Below, in pieces: positions 9,868 to 18,642 of a DNA stretch of 64,000 nucleotides. The notes beneath the pieces are model-generated. The model was not told where the DNA came from and did not search any database. It saw only the letters and a list, made by a program, of their open reading frames with translations. Origin of the DNA: Rhodobacteraceae bacterium WFHF2C18 (GTDB taxonomy: Bacteria; Pseudomonadota; Alphaproteobacteria; Rhodobacterales; Rhodobacteraceae); assembly GCA_002166865.1 (NCBI GenBank), contig NHTQ01000001.1, forward strand, positions 558,001 through 622,000, written 5' to 3'. Position numbers and translations under genes: made by a program. Within the stretch, counting starts at the first letter, position 1; every line of letters starts with the position of its first letter.

Positions 9868-10317
9868 TCATGACGGCAAGGTAAGGCGGCGGCCCATGGC
9901 GTGGCGCGGCCTGCGCAGGGTGGTGTCACCCTCAAGCCACCGGACGTACTCGGAGAACCCGAAGGTCTGGAAACGCTCGTGTTCCAGCGCATAGACCGAT
10001 CTGCGCGGCGCTTCCTTGCGGATGTATGTGACCCAGGAAACATGCCAGCTGAACGGGTTGCGGATCACGTTGAAACACGTGAAATCCGTCAGGCTCAGGC
10101 TCAGGCTCAGGCCCAGATCAGTCAGTCCCGCCCTGTATTCCGCTTAGGTCAGTTGCCCCTTCAGGCGGGGATGGCACGCCGAAATGCAGCGGCGGAAACG
10201 GCGGCCGAAGGCCGCCGCACCCACGAAGCTGCCGCCGCATTTCGGCGTATGGGTGAACAGCATGCGCAGCCCCTGCTCGGGCAGAAGCTGTTCGCGCCGC
10301 GTTCGCGGGGCATGCAT
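9868..10317 (-). pseudogene. Broken sulfotransferase-family gene
   Basis: From ATG 10317 the frame reads a sulfotransferase-like protein. THTPKCGGSFVG (about codons 22-33) matches the 5'-phosphosulfate loop, and NVIRNPFSWHVSWV matches the 3'-phosphate segment of PAPS-binding enzymes. An in-frame TAA at 10144-10146 (codon 58) interrupts it. Reading resumes after it with clear similarity and stops at TGA 9868-9870, about half the usual family length. A four-copy hexanucleotide repeat lies between the two motifs. The start ATG overlaps the icd stop (TGATG). It is a decayed gene whose 3' half is lost at the junction with the Lrp remnant. Confidence 0.78.
10089..10112. repeat. Four tandem copies of TCAGGC inside the sulfotransferase pseudogene
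   Basis: The unit TCAGGC occurs four times without change. On the coding strand it gives alternating Leu-Ser codons (LSLSLS) between the two cofactor motifs of the broken sulfotransferase. This is probably a slippage expansion. Confidence 0.85.
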
Positions 10318-11531
10318 CAGCCGTTCAGCGCCTTGTCGAGATTCTGATCCACCTTTTCAAGAAAGCCCTTGGTGGTGAGCCAGCCCTGATCGGGGCCCAC
10401 CAACAGGGCGAGGTCCTTGGTCATGTGACCTGCCTCGACCGTCTCGACCACGACTTTCTCAAGGGTCTCGGCGAAGGTTTTCAGCTCTTCGTTTCCGTCG
10501 AGCTTGGCGCGGTGCTTGAGCCCGCCGGTCCAGGCGAAGATCGAGGCGACGGAGTTGGTCGAGGTCTCCTCGCCGCGCTGGTGCTGGCGGTAGTGGCGGG
10601 TGACGGTGCCGTGGGCGGCCTCGGCCTCCATGATCTGGCCGTCGGGCGTCAGGAGCTGGCTGGTCATCAGCCCGAGGCTGCCGAAGCCCTGCGCCACGGT
10701 GTCGGACTGCACGTCGCCGTCGTAGTTCTTGCACGCCCAGACGAAGCCGCCGTTCCATTTCATCGCACAGGCGACCATGTCGTCGATCAGCCGGTGCTGG
10801 TACTCGATGCCGGCCTCGTCGAAGCGGTCCTTGAATTCCTCGTCAAAGACCTGCTGGAACAGTTCCATGAAACGGCCGTCGTACTGCTTGAGGATCGTGT
10901 TCTTGGTCGACAGGTACAGCGGCCAGCCCATGTTCAGCGCGTAGTTCATCGAGGCGCGGGCGAAATCGCGAATCGAGTCGTCGAGATTGTACATGCCCAT
11001 GTAGACGCCCGAGGCAGGGGCATCGTAGACTTCTTTCTCGATCACCTCGCCGTCCGCGCCCTCGAACTTCAGGGTCAGCTTGCCGGGGCCGGGAAACTTG
11101 ATGTCGGTGGCGCGATACTGGTCGCCGAAGGCATGGCGGCCGATCACGATCGGTTTCGTCCAGCCCGGAACCAGCCGCGGGACGTTGCGGCAGATGATCG
11201 GCGCGCGGAACACCACGCCGCCCAGGATGTTGCGGATGGTGCCATTGGGGCTGCGCCACATCTTCTTCAGCCCGAATTCCTCGACCCGGCCCTCGTCGGG
11301 GGTGATGGTGGCGCATTTGACGGCCACGCCCACGTCCTTCGTCTTCTCGGCGGCATCGATCGTGACCTGGTCCTCGGTGGCGTCGCGGTTCTCGATCCCG
11401 AGGTCGTAATACAGCAGATCGATATCGAGGTAGGGCAGGATCAGCTTCGTCTTGATGAAGTCCCAGATGATCCGGGTCATCTCGTCGCCGTCCATCTCGA
11501 CGATGGGGTTATCTACCTTGATCTTGGGCAT
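10317..11531 (-). CDS. icd: NADP-dependent isocitrate dehydrogenase, homodimeric type
   Basis: A 404-residue TCA-cycle enzyme converting isocitrate and NADP+ to 2-oxoglutarate, CO2 and NADPH. The sequence is of the eukaryote-like class: [15 protein letters not shown] near the N-terminus, [15 protein letters not shown] in the middle, NYDGDVQSD with VAQGFGSLG for metal and substrate, and [14 protein letters not shown] 11531 is chosen because AGGAGG precedes it and MPKIKV is the usual start. The monomeric isozyme gene lies 106 bases upstream in the same direction. The two could be co-transcribed, but no overlap or clear terminator settles it. Confidence 0.96.
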   Translation of the reverse strand: MPKIKVDNPIVEMDGDEMTRIIWDFIKTKLILPYLDIDLLYYDLGIENRDATEDQVTIDAAEKTKDVGVAVKCATITPDEGRVEEFGLKKMWRSPNGTIRNILGGVVFRAPIICRNVPRLVPGWTKPIVIGRHAFGDQYRATDIKFPGPGKLTLKFEGADGEVIEKEVYDAPASGVYMGMYNLDDSIRDFARASMNYALNMGWPLYLSTKNTILKQYDGRFMELFQQVFDEEFKDRFDEAGIEYQHRLIDDMVACAMKWNGGFVWACKNYDGDVQSDTVAQGFGSLGLMTSQLLTPDGQIMEAEAAHGTVTRHYRQHQRGEETSTNSVASIFAWTGGLKHRAKLDGNEELKTFAETLEKVVVETVEAGHMTKDLALLVGPDQGWLTTKGFLEKVDQNLDKALNG

Positions 11532-11637
11532 CGGGGCCTCCTGGCGGTTCCAACAAACGGAGGCGGCGGAGCTGGTCCGCCGCTGTCCCATTCACATTCA
11601 AACGAACTCGGGCAACCCGGAGTTCCGGGTGGCCGAT

Positions 11638-13842
11638 TTATCCGATGATGCGGTTCAGCGTCTCGCTGGGGCGCATCACCTTGGCCAGCTTGTCGGGGTC
11701 GGGATGGTAGTAGCCGCCGATATCGGCCGGCTGCCCCTGCACGGCGGCCAGTTCGCCGGTGATCTTGGCCTCGTTCTCGGCCAGCGCCTTTGCCACGGGC
11801 GCGAATTCTTCGGCCAGTTCGGGATCTTCGGTCTGCGCGGCCAAGGCTTCGGCCCAGTAGCGGGCGAACCAGTAGTGGCTGTCGCGGTTGTCGGGCTCGC
11901 CCACCTTGCGCGACGGCGACCGGCCATTGTCGAGTATCCCCTGCGTGGCGGCCTCCACGGCCTCGCCCAGAACCTTCGCGCGGGCGTTGTCGCGGGCCTC
12001 GGCCAGGAACTTGAGGCTCTCGCCGAGGGCGCAGAACTCGCCCAGCGAATCCCACCGCAGGTGGTTTTCGGCCTGCAGCTGCTGGACGTGCTTGGGCGCC
12101 GAGCCGCCGGCACCGGTTTCGAACAGGCCGCCGCCATTCATGAGTTTCACGATCGACAGCATCTTGGCAGATGTGGCCAGTTCCAGGATCGGGAAGAGGT
12201 CGGTGAGGTAGTCGCGCAGCACGTTGCCGGTGATGGCGATGGTGTTCTCCCCGCGGGTGATGGTTTCCAGCGAGGCGCGCGTGGCCTCGCGCGGGGCCAT
12301 GATCTCGAAGCGATCGGCCATGCCCTTCTCCTCGAGGATGGGCTTGACGTAGCTGATCAGTTCCGCGTCATGGGGGCGGGTCGCGTCCAGCCAGAAGATG
12401 GCGCGGTAGCCGGTGGCCCTCTGCCGGTCGATGGCCAGGTTCACCCAGTCCTCGATCGGGGCCTTGCGGGCCGAGGCCGCGCGCCAGATGTCGCCCTCTT
12501 GCACCTCGTGCTGGTGCAGCACGCTGCCGTCGTCGAGCACCATCTTCACGGTGCCCGCCTGCGGGATCTCGAAGGTGGTGGGGTGGCTGCCGTATTCCTC
12601 GGCCTTCTGGGCCATCAGCCCGATGTTCTGCACCGTCCCGGCGGTGGCGGGGTCGAGTTTGCCGTGTTCCTTGAAGAACTCGATGGTCTCGTCATAGACG
12701 GGCGCGTAGCTGTTGTCGGGGATGACGCAGACCGCGTCGTGCTGGGCGTCGTCCGGGCCCCAGCCCTTGCCGCCGGCCTTGATCAGGGCGGGCATCGAGG
12801 CGTCGATGATCACGTCCGAGGGCACGTGCAGGTTGGTGATGCCGTTGTCGCTGTCGACCATGTACATCGCCGGGCGCTCGGCGCGCACCGCCTCGATGGC
12901 CGACATGATCTCGGGCTTGTCCTTGACGCGTTCCAGCAGGTCGCCCAGGCCCGCGCTCGGGTCCACGCCCGCCGCCTTCATCTCGTCGCCGTAGGTGTCG
13001 AACACGGGCTTGAGCCACTGCTTGACCGCGTGGCCGAAGATGATCGGGTCCGACACCTTCATCATCGTGGCCTTCAGGTGCAGCGAGAACAACACGCCCT
13101 CGTCCTTGGCCTTCTCGATCTCGCGGGCCAGAAAGGCGTCGAGCTTGTCGGCGTTCATGTAGGTGGCGTCCACCACCGTGCCCTCGGGATAGGTGACGCC
13201 GTCCTTCAGCACTGTCTCGCCGTCGCCGGTCTCCAGCACGATCCGGGCGGTGGCCGCGCGATCGAGGGTGGCCGACACCTCGTTGGAGCGGAAATCGCCC
13301 GCCTCCATCGAGGCGACCCGTGTCTTGCTGTCCGAAGACCAGTCGCCCATGCGGTGCGGATTGTCCTGCGCGAACTTCTTGACCGCGGCGGCGGCGCGGC
13401 GGTCGGAATTGCCCTCGCGCAGGACGGGGTTGACCGCCGAACCCTTGATCGCGTCGTAGCGTGCACGCGCCTCTTTCTCGGCATCGGTGGCCGGCTCATG
13501 GGGATAGTCGGGAATGGCGAAGCCCTGGTCCTGCAACTCCCGGACCGCCTCGACCAGCTGGGGAACCGAGGCGGAAATGTTCGGCAGCTTGATCACGTTG
13601 GCCTCGGGCGTCTTCACCCACTGGCCCAGCTCGGCAAGGTCATCCGGCACGCGTTGTCCCTCGGGCAGGTGCTCGGGGAAGGCGGCAAGGATGCGCCCCG
13701 CCAGCGAGATGTCCTTGGTGTCGACCGAAACGCCGGCCGCGGCGGCAAAGCGCCGGATAATCGGCAAGAGCGAGGCACTGGCGAGTTCGGGCGCTTCGTC
13801 GACCTTTGTGTAGACGATATCGGGACGGGGGGTGTCGGCCAT
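11638..13842 (-). CDS. icd2: NADP-dependent isocitrate dehydrogenase, monomeric type
   Basis: A 734-residue monomeric isocitrate dehydrogenase (about 80 kDa class), which catalyses the same reaction as the dimeric enzyme encoded just downstream but has no close sequence relation to it. Family landmarks are [28 protein letters not shown] near residues 130-150, [15 protein letters not shown] and [15 protein letters not shown]. The length is that of intact family members. ATG 13842 has AAAGGGAT upstream. Nothing looks truncated. It probably starts the transcript, since 137 bases separate it from the 3' end of the exporter gene upstream on the same strand. Confidence 0.96.
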   Translation of the reverse strand: MADTPRPDIVYTKVDEAPELASASLLPIIRRFAAAAGVSVDTKDISLAGRILAAFPEHLPEGQRVPDDLAELGQWVKTPEANVIKLPNISASVPQLVEAVRELQDQGFAIPDYPHEPATDAEKEARARYDAIKGSAVNPVLREGNSDRRAAAAVKKFAQDNPHRMGDWSSDSKTRVASMEAGDFRSNEVSATLDRAATARIVLETGDGETVLKDGVTYPEGTVVDATYMNADKLDAFLAREIEKAKDEGVLFSLHLKATMMKVSDPIIFGHAVKQWLKPVFDTYGDEMKAAGVDPSAGLGDLLERVKDKPEIMSAIEAVRAERPAMYMVDSDNGITNLHVPSDVIIDASMPALIKAGGKGWGPDDAQHDAVCVIPDNSYAPVYDETIEFFKEHGKLDPATAGTVQNIGLMAQKAEEYGSHPTTFEIPQAGTVKMVLDDGSVLHQHEVQEGDIWRAASARKAPIEDWVNLAIDRQRATGYRAIFWLDATRPHDAELISYVKPILEEKGMADRFEIMAPREATRASLETITRGENTIAITGNVLRDYLTDLFPILELATSAKMLSIVKLMNGGGLFETGAGGSAPKHVQQLQAENHLRWDSLGEFCALGESLKFLAEARDNARAKVLGEAVEAATQGILDNGRSPSRKVGEPDNRDSHYWFARYWAEALAAQTEDPELAEEFAPVAKALAENEAKITGELAAVQGQPADIGGYYHPDPDKLAKVMRPSETLNRIIG

Positions 13843-13979
13843 CGGTGATCCCTTTCGGTCAGATTGCGGAACAGACTGCGCCCCCGGGGGAGGCAGAAAT
13901 TCAATTGAGAGGCGTCATAGCCTATCCTGGGGATTCAGGAAAGGCAGTATGCGGCGGTATACCGAAAAAAATGCCACCG

Positions 13980-15191
13980 TCAGATTCCGTAATTGGCCGC
14001 GTATTCAAGCCGCGTCATCAGGAAACGGCCGGCGACCACGCACAGCAGCACCCCGGCCAAAAGCGGCACAGGCGTGCCGTCGAAGGCCAGCCCGATCGGG
14101 GCCGCCAGCACGATGGAGCCCACGGTGGACACTGCGCCGATCACGCTGGCGGCCATGCCGGCGACATGGCCAAGCGGTTCCATCGAAAGGGCATTCAGAT
14201 TGCCCAGGGTCAGCCCGGCCTGGAAAAAGATCGAGGTCTGCCAAAGAAGATAAACCGGAAATTGAACCGGCGCGGGCAGCCCGATCAGAAACAGTAGCAG
14301 GATCGTGGCGGTCAGCGCGATCTGCGCCCCGAGCGCGCGCGTGATGAGCCGCCGCATCCCCAGCCGCATCACCAGGGAGGCGTTTAGGAAACTCCCCGTG
14401 CCGGCCACCAGTGCGATCATGAAGAACCACCACGGAAAGGCCGCCGCGCGGTCGAAGGAGATCGCGAAGATCTGCTGGATCGAACTGATCGAGGCAAAGA
14501 GGGTGCTCAGGCAAAGGGCCTGCGTGGCGATGGCCAGGCGCACGACCGGGTTGGCCAGCACCTCGCGCGCCGCCGCCTTCAGGGGCGCCGCGCGGAAGGG
14601 GCGGCGGCGCGCCGGCGGCAGGGGTTCGGGCAGGCGCGCGGCCATCCACAGGGTCGAGACCAGCGAGAACAGGATGAAGCAGCCGAAAATCCCGCGCCAG
14701 CCGGCCAGCGCGATGATGCCGGCGCCGGCCAGGGGCGCCACCGCCGGGACGAGCGTGAAGACCATCATCACGAAACTCACCAGCCGCGCCATTTCGCGCC
14801 CGGCATGGAGATCGCGGATGATGGCCAGCGCGACGATGCGCGCCGTGGCCGCGCCCAGGCCCTGCAGAAGACGCGCGGACAGAAGAAGGTCCAACTCGGG
14901 CGCGGCAAAGGCCAGCCCCGCGCCCAGGATGTACACGCCCGCGCCCGACAGGATCACGGGCTTGCGCCCGAAGGTGTCCGATATCGGCCCAACGAAGAAT
15001 GTGCCGATCCCGAGCCCCAGGATGAAGGCCGCCACCACCAGCTGCGCCCGGTTGGGATTGGCCGGGGCGAGGTCGGCGCCGATGCGGGGCAGGGCGGGCA
15101 GCATGGCGTCGATGGAGAAGGCGACCGTGGCCACCAGCATCGCCATCATCGCCACGAATTCCACGCGACCGGGCCCGGCCCCGCCCCTCAT
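13980..15191 (-). CDS. Bcr/CflA-type drug exporter (MFS, DHA1 family)
   Basis: A 403-residue major facilitator protein with 12 predicted membrane helices. Signature A in the loop between helices 2 and 3 is present as GPISDTFGRKPVI, and the motif C region follows RLLQGLGAA. The N-terminal helix with FSIDAMLPALP is characteristic of Bcr/CflA exporters. The start ATG 15191 overlaps the stop of the ion-channel gene by four bases (ATGA), so it is the last gene of the coupled operon. The substrate cannot be told. An alternative start a few codons in (MMAMLVATVAF) would shorten the hydrophilic tail. Confidence 0.9.
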   Translation of the reverse strand: MRGGAGPGRVEFVAMMAMLVATVAFSIDAMLPALPRIGADLAPANPNRAQLVVAAFILGLGIGTFFVGPISDTFGRKPVILSGAGVYILGAGLAFAAPELDLLLSARLLQGLGAATARIVALAIIRDLHAGREMARLVSFVMMVFTLVPAVAPLAGAGIIALAGWRGIFGCFILFSLVSTLWMAARLPEPLPPARRRPFRAAPLKAAAREVLANPVVRLAIATQALCLSTLFASISSIQQIFAISFDRAAAFPWWFFMIALVAGTGSFLNASLVMRLGMRRLITRALGAQIALTATILLLFLIGLPAPVQFPVYLLWQTSIFFQAGLTLGNLNALSMEPLGHVAGMAASVIGAVSTVGSIVLAAPIGLAFDGTPVPLLAGVLLCVVAGRFLMTRLEYAANYGI

Positions 15192-15556
15192 GCGCCGGGT
15201 TCTTTAGGTTCGTTGACGGTGTCGGGTTTGTCCTCTCGGGAGGCGTGATGGTGACCCAGACGCCCGATCAACCACTCGGTATGGGCCTCGCGCTTGGCCA
15301 CGATATAGGCGCCGACCTGCTGAACGGCGACGACGAAGACCCCCAGCCCGAGGAAGATGAAGATTGTGGTCGCCACCTTGCCGAGCGCCGTCGGCGGGAC
15401 AAGGCTGCCGTAGCCCACGGTGGACAGCGTGACCACCGTGAAGAAGTAGCTGTCGATCCAGCTCCAGCCCTCGACATAGTGGAAAAAGACCGTTCCGCTC
15501 GCGATCAGGACGCCGAGCGTCAGCATCAGGGTCAGGGCCTTGCCCCCGCGTGTCAT
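15188..15556 (-). CDS. Two-helix potassium channel protein
   Basis: A 122-residue ion channel subunit of the 2-TM type. Helix 1 (about residues 7-28), a pore helix, the potassium selectivity filter TVGYG at 46-50, and helix 2 (about 60-85) are followed by a charged tail of about 35 residues with no RCK domain. Tetramers are expected in the inner membrane. ATG 15556 overlaps the dsbA-like stop (ATGA), and its own stop overlaps the next start in the same way. An open frame extends upstream but lies inside the dsbA-like gene. Potassium selectivity is inferred from the filter only. Confidence 0.87.
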   Translation of the reverse strand: MTRGGKALTLMLTLGVLIASGTVFFHYVEGWSWIDSYFFTVVTLSTVGYGSLVPPTALGKVATTIFIFLGLGVFVVAVQQVGAYIVAKREAHTEWLIGRLGHHHASREDKPDTVNEPKEPGA

Positions 15557-16209
15557 TGCGCCGCTCCGTCGCCTTGGCCGATCTGCGCGTCGAGTTCGTC
15601 GATCACCTTGATCCACAACTCGGCCGGCTGGGAGCCCGGCACGGCGTGCTGGCCCCCGACGATGAAGGTCGGAACGCCGGTGATCCCCATCTCGCGGAAC
15701 TGGGCGTCACGGGCGCGGATGTTGTCCAGATCGGCCTCCGACTGCAGCAGGCGCCGCACGACGGCCGCATCCATCCCCAGCCCGTCCGCGATGTCGGCCA
15801 GAACGTCGATATCGCCGATGTCGCGCGCCTCGTCGAAATAGGCGCGGAACAGTGCCATCGCCATCGGTGTCTGGCGGTCCTCGATGCCGGCCCAATGGAT
15901 CAGGCGATGCGCGTCCAGCGTGTTGGGCGTGCGCTCGATCGCGGCGAAGTCTATGGTCAGCCCGGCCTCGGCGGCCCGTTCCAGAACGGGCGCATAGGCC
16001 TTGGCCGCCGCCTCCTTGCCGCCGAACTTGGCCTCGAGGTAGGCGCGACGGTCCATGCCGGCGCGCGGCATCTCGGGATTGAGCTGGAAAGGATGCCATT
16101 CGATCGTGAAGGGGTGGCGCGGACGTTCGGCCAGTGCCCGGTCAAGAAGAGCCTTGCCGATGTAGCACCAGGGGCAGATCGGATCGGAGATGATGTCAAG
16201 CTTGACCAT
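15553..16209 (-). CDS. DsbA-family protein, FrnE-like
   Basis: A 218-residue thioredoxin-fold protein with the active-site motif CPWC at residues 12-15 directly after the first beta strand. There is no signal peptide, so it should act in the cytoplasm, as FrnE-like and 2-hydroxychromene-2-carboxylate isomerase-like members do. The cis-proline segment is GITGVPTFIVGG. A helical insertion of normal size lies between. Start ATG 16209 lies 14 bases inside the 3' end of the acyl-CoA ligase gene, and the stop overlaps the channel start. It may reduce or isomerise thiols or disulfides; the natural substrate is unknown. Confidence 0.9.
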   Translation of the reverse strand: MVKLDIISDPICPWCYIGKALLDRALAERPRHPFTIEWHPFQLNPEMPRAGMDRRAYLEAKFGGKEAAAKAYAPVLERAAEAGLTIDFAAIERTPNTLDAHRLIHWAGIEDRQTPMAMALFRAYFDEARDIGDIDVLADIADGLGMDAAVVRRLLQSEADLDNIRARDAQFREMGITGVPTFIVGGQHAVPGSQPAELWIKVIDELDAQIGQGDGAAQ

Positions 16210-17722
16210 GGCGGGCCTCGTAGATCGCACGCAAATCACGCCGCCGCAGCTTGCCGTTGGCGCCCGTGGGCAGGTCCTCGACGTGGAAGAAGCCGCGGGG
16301 GCGCTTGTAGGCGGCCAAGTTTCGGGCGACGTAGTGATCCAGTTCCTCGGTCGCAACCGGCGCGGGCGCCGTGTAGAAGGCCATGATCACGCGCGCGTCG
16401 CGTTTGACCTCGATGTCGGTGACGGCCGCCTGCGTGATGCCGGGATGGTGGTTGAGCACCGCCTCCACCTCGACGGGCGAGACCCGGTAGCCACCGGCGT
16501 TCATCATGTCGTCCGTGCGCCCGAGGTAGGTGATGCTGTCATCCGGGGCCATGACCGCCTGATCGCCGGTCACGAACCACGCACCCTGCATGCGCGCCGC
16601 GGTCGCCTCGGGCGCGCCCAGGTAGCCCAGCATCAAGCCGGGATCCGACCGGTGCACGGCGATGGTGCCTTCCTCGCCGCGCGGCACCGGCCCGTCGGGT
16701 CCGAGGATCGCCACCCGGCGCCCGGGCTGTGGCCGGCCGAGCGTGCCGGGGGCGGCCGGGTGGTCCGGGCAGCCGGAAATGAAGGTGGAGCATTCCGACA
16801 TCCCGTAGGCTTCGTGGATCGTTGTGCCGGTGGCCGCGCGCCATTGATCGGCGATGGCTTCGGAAAGCTTCTCGCCCGCCGAAAGCCCGTGGCGCAGGCG
16901 GGGAAGATCCAGGTTGGCGTGCTGGTTGAGGATCTTGCGGTAAAACCCCGGCGCGGCAGCAAAAACGGTTGCGTCGTGGCGCTTCATCAACAAGGGAAGC
17001 TGGGCGGGGTCGGTGCCGGGGGCCGGAACGAGCGCCGTGGCGCCCATCACCCAGGGATCCATGAGGCCGGTCCCGAGGGTGTAGGTCCAGTTGAACGCGC
17101 CCGCATGCATCAGCCTGTCACTGTCATGCAGGCCGTACCAGCCCTGGTACATCATCCGGCGCGCCCAGATCGCGCGATGTGCATGCATCACGGCGCGAGG
17201 CACGCCAGAGGTGCCGGAGGTGTAGATGATATAGGCCATCCGCTCCGGATCGCCCATGTGCCAAGCAGCCGGCGGCAAGGCGCGCATCCGTTCCAGTGCC
17301 GGCGGGTCGATGACCCGAACCTCGGTATCGGGGCAGGGCACCTCCGGGTCGCGGAGGATGGCGGCGGGCGCCACCGTCTCCAGCATTCCGGCGACTTCGC
17401 GGGCCGTGAGCTGGGTCGAGGTGGGCACCGGCACCAGCCCCACGGCGATCGCCCCCAGGAAGGCGATCGGGAACTCCACCGTGTTGCCCAACCGCATGAG
17501 CACGCGGTCCCCGGGTGCCAGCCCGGCCTGCAGGAGGCCGGTGCCGGTGCCCAGCACCGCCTGGCTCAGCTTCGCGTAGCTCCATCTTTCGGCCCGTGAC
17601 AGCCCCAGGACGGCGAGGGCGATCTTGTCGGGATGGGTATCGGCGGCCCCCAGCACATGCGCGGCCATGTTGAAAGGGCTGGGACAGCTTGAAAACTGGG
17701 CAGGGCGGGTCTCGGAAAGCAT
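16196..17722 (-). CDS. AMP-forming acyl-CoA synthetase (benzoate/medium-chain-like)
   Basis: A 508-residue ANL-superfamily ligase that activates a carboxylic acid with ATP to an acyl adenylate and then a CoA thioester. The nucleotide loop YTSGTSGVPR lies near residue 168, the adenine motif is YGMSECSTF, the hinge region is GRTDDMMNAGGYRVSP, and the catalytic lysine is about Lys491 in GANGKLRRRDL. Overall form resembles benzoate-CoA and medium-chain ligases, but the acid used cannot be told. It is the first gene of the minus-strand operon with the dsbA-like, channel and exporter genes, and is divergent from the XRE-cupin gene with 65 bases between starts. Confidence 0.9.
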   Translation of the reverse strand: MLSETRPAQFSSCPSPFNMAAHVLGAADTHPDKIALAVLGLSRAERWSYAKLSQAVLGTGTGLLQAGLAPGDRVLMRLGNTVEFPIAFLGAIAVGLVPVPTSTQLTAREVAGMLETVAPAAILRDPEVPCPDTEVRVIDPPALERMRALPPAAWHMGDPERMAYIIYTSGTSGVPRAVMHAHRAIWARRMMYQGWYGLHDSDRLMHAGAFNWTYTLGTGLMDPWVMGATALVPAPGTDPAQLPLLMKRHDATVFAAAPGFYRKILNQHANLDLPRLRHGLSAGEKLSEAIADQWRAATGTTIHEAYGMSECSTFISGCPDHPAAPGTLGRPQPGRRVAILGPDGPVPRGEEGTIAVHRSDPGLMLGYLGAPEATAARMQGAWFVTGDQAVMAPDDSITYLGRTDDMMNAGGYRVSPVEVEAVLNHHPGITQAAVTDIEVKRDARVIMAFYTAPAPVATEELDHYVARNLAAYKRPRGFFHVEDLPTGANGKLRRRDLRAIYEARHGQA

Positions 17723-17787
17723 GGATCCCGATTACGGGTCCGGTGGCTCAGTTGCAAGAGGATGGTCGGGCGCGTATAGCGAAGGCC

Positions 17788-18411
17788 ATGACGGACAGAA
17801 CGGCGGAAAACCTCATCCGAGTGGCGCGCGAGAACGGCCGGCAGGAGCTTGCCGCGCCGCTCGATCTGGGCGAACGGGTCCGCGAGCTGCGCAAGGCGCG
17901 CGGCTGGACGCTCGAGCAGGCCGCGGGGCAGGCGGGTCTGGCCCGCTCCACCCTGTCGAAGATCGAGAACGGGCAGATGTCGCCCACCTACGACGCGCTG
18001 CGCAAACTGGCGGTCGGGCTGGAGATTTCCGTGCCGCAGCTGTTCACCCCGCCGCAGCGGGATCGCATCAGCGGGCGCATGGCCGTCACCAAGGTCAATG
18101 AAGGCACGCCGCAGGCCACGGCGACCTACGAGCACGAACTGCTGGCCGAGACGCTGAGCAAGAAGCACATGCTGCCCTATCGCGCCCGCATCCGGGCCCG
18201 CCGGATCGAGGAATTCGACGGCTGGGTGCGCCACGACGGCGAGGAATTCCTTTATGTCCTGACGGGAGTCATCCGGCTTTACACCGAGTTCTACGAGCCC
18301 ATCGAGATGCGCCGTGGCGACAGCGCCTACTACGATGCGACCATGGGGCACAACGTTGTCTCGGTCAGCGACGAGGACGCCACGATCCTCTGGGTTACCT
18401 CGCTCGTTTGA
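17788..18411 (+). CDS. XRE-family regulator with C-terminal cupin
   Basis: A 207-residue transcription factor. The N-terminal helix-turn-helix (about residues 28-84) carries LEQAAGQAGLARSTLSKIENG, and a cupin sensor domain follows (about 125-207, with DGEEFLYVLTGV). Regulators of this form bind DNA as dimers and respond to a small ligand in the cupin pocket. ATG 17788 is preferred; the frame is open to 17689 but that part overlaps the divergent ligase promoter. The head-to-head arrangement makes the acyl-CoA ligase operon the likely target, which is an inference from position only. Shine-Dalgarno match is weak (GCGAAGG). Confidence 0.88.
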   Translation: MTDRTAENLIRVARENGRQELAAPLDLGERVRELRKARGWTLEQAAGQAGLARSTLSKIENGQMSPTYDALRKLAVGLEISVPQLFTPPQRDRISGRMAVTKVNEGTPQATATYEHELLAETLSKKHMLPYRARIRARRIEEFDGWVRHDGEEFLYVLTGVIRLYTEFYEPIEMRRGDSAYYDATMGHNVVSVSDEDATILWVTSLV

Positions 18412-18498
18412 GCGTGGCGGCCACCGGGGCGCAACAATCCATGCGCCGCCCATCCCGAGCGCCGCCACTCCAGACCCGCACGGCGCGGGCCGGAGGTG

Positions 18499-18612
18499 TC
18501 AGAACCAGCTCTGCACGCCGCGGGCCGCCCCCGAAATGTCGCGCCCCAATCCGTCGATCGTGGCGCATCCGGCCAGCAGCGATATCAGCGCCACTGCGAT
18601 CAGCTTCTTCAT
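18499..18612 (-). CDS. Entericidin A/B-like small lipoprotein
   Basis: A 37-codon gene too short for usual gene finders. The protein starts MKKLIAVALISLLAGCATI: a signal peptide with lipobox LAGC, so Cys16 should be lipidated. It ends after a short amphipathic tail (GAARGVQSWF). This is the form of entericidin family lipoproteins, for which a membrane-active toxin/antidote role is known in enterobacteria; that role has not been shown for alphaproteobacterial members. A GAGG site precedes ATG 18612. The gene sits 30 bases after the solute-binding protein stop on the same strand and may be read from the same transcript. Confidence 0.8.
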   Translation of the reverse strand: MKKLIAVALISLLAGCATIDGLGRDISGAARGVQSWF

Positions 18613-18642
18613 GGACCTCGTGCCTTTCGGTCTTTTTGCCTG

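Noticed and set aside
11452-13848. A 798-codon plus-strand open frame opposite the monomeric isocitrate dehydrogenase.
   Set aside because: Shadow frame with no domain and no start signal; the minus-strand enzyme is unambiguous.
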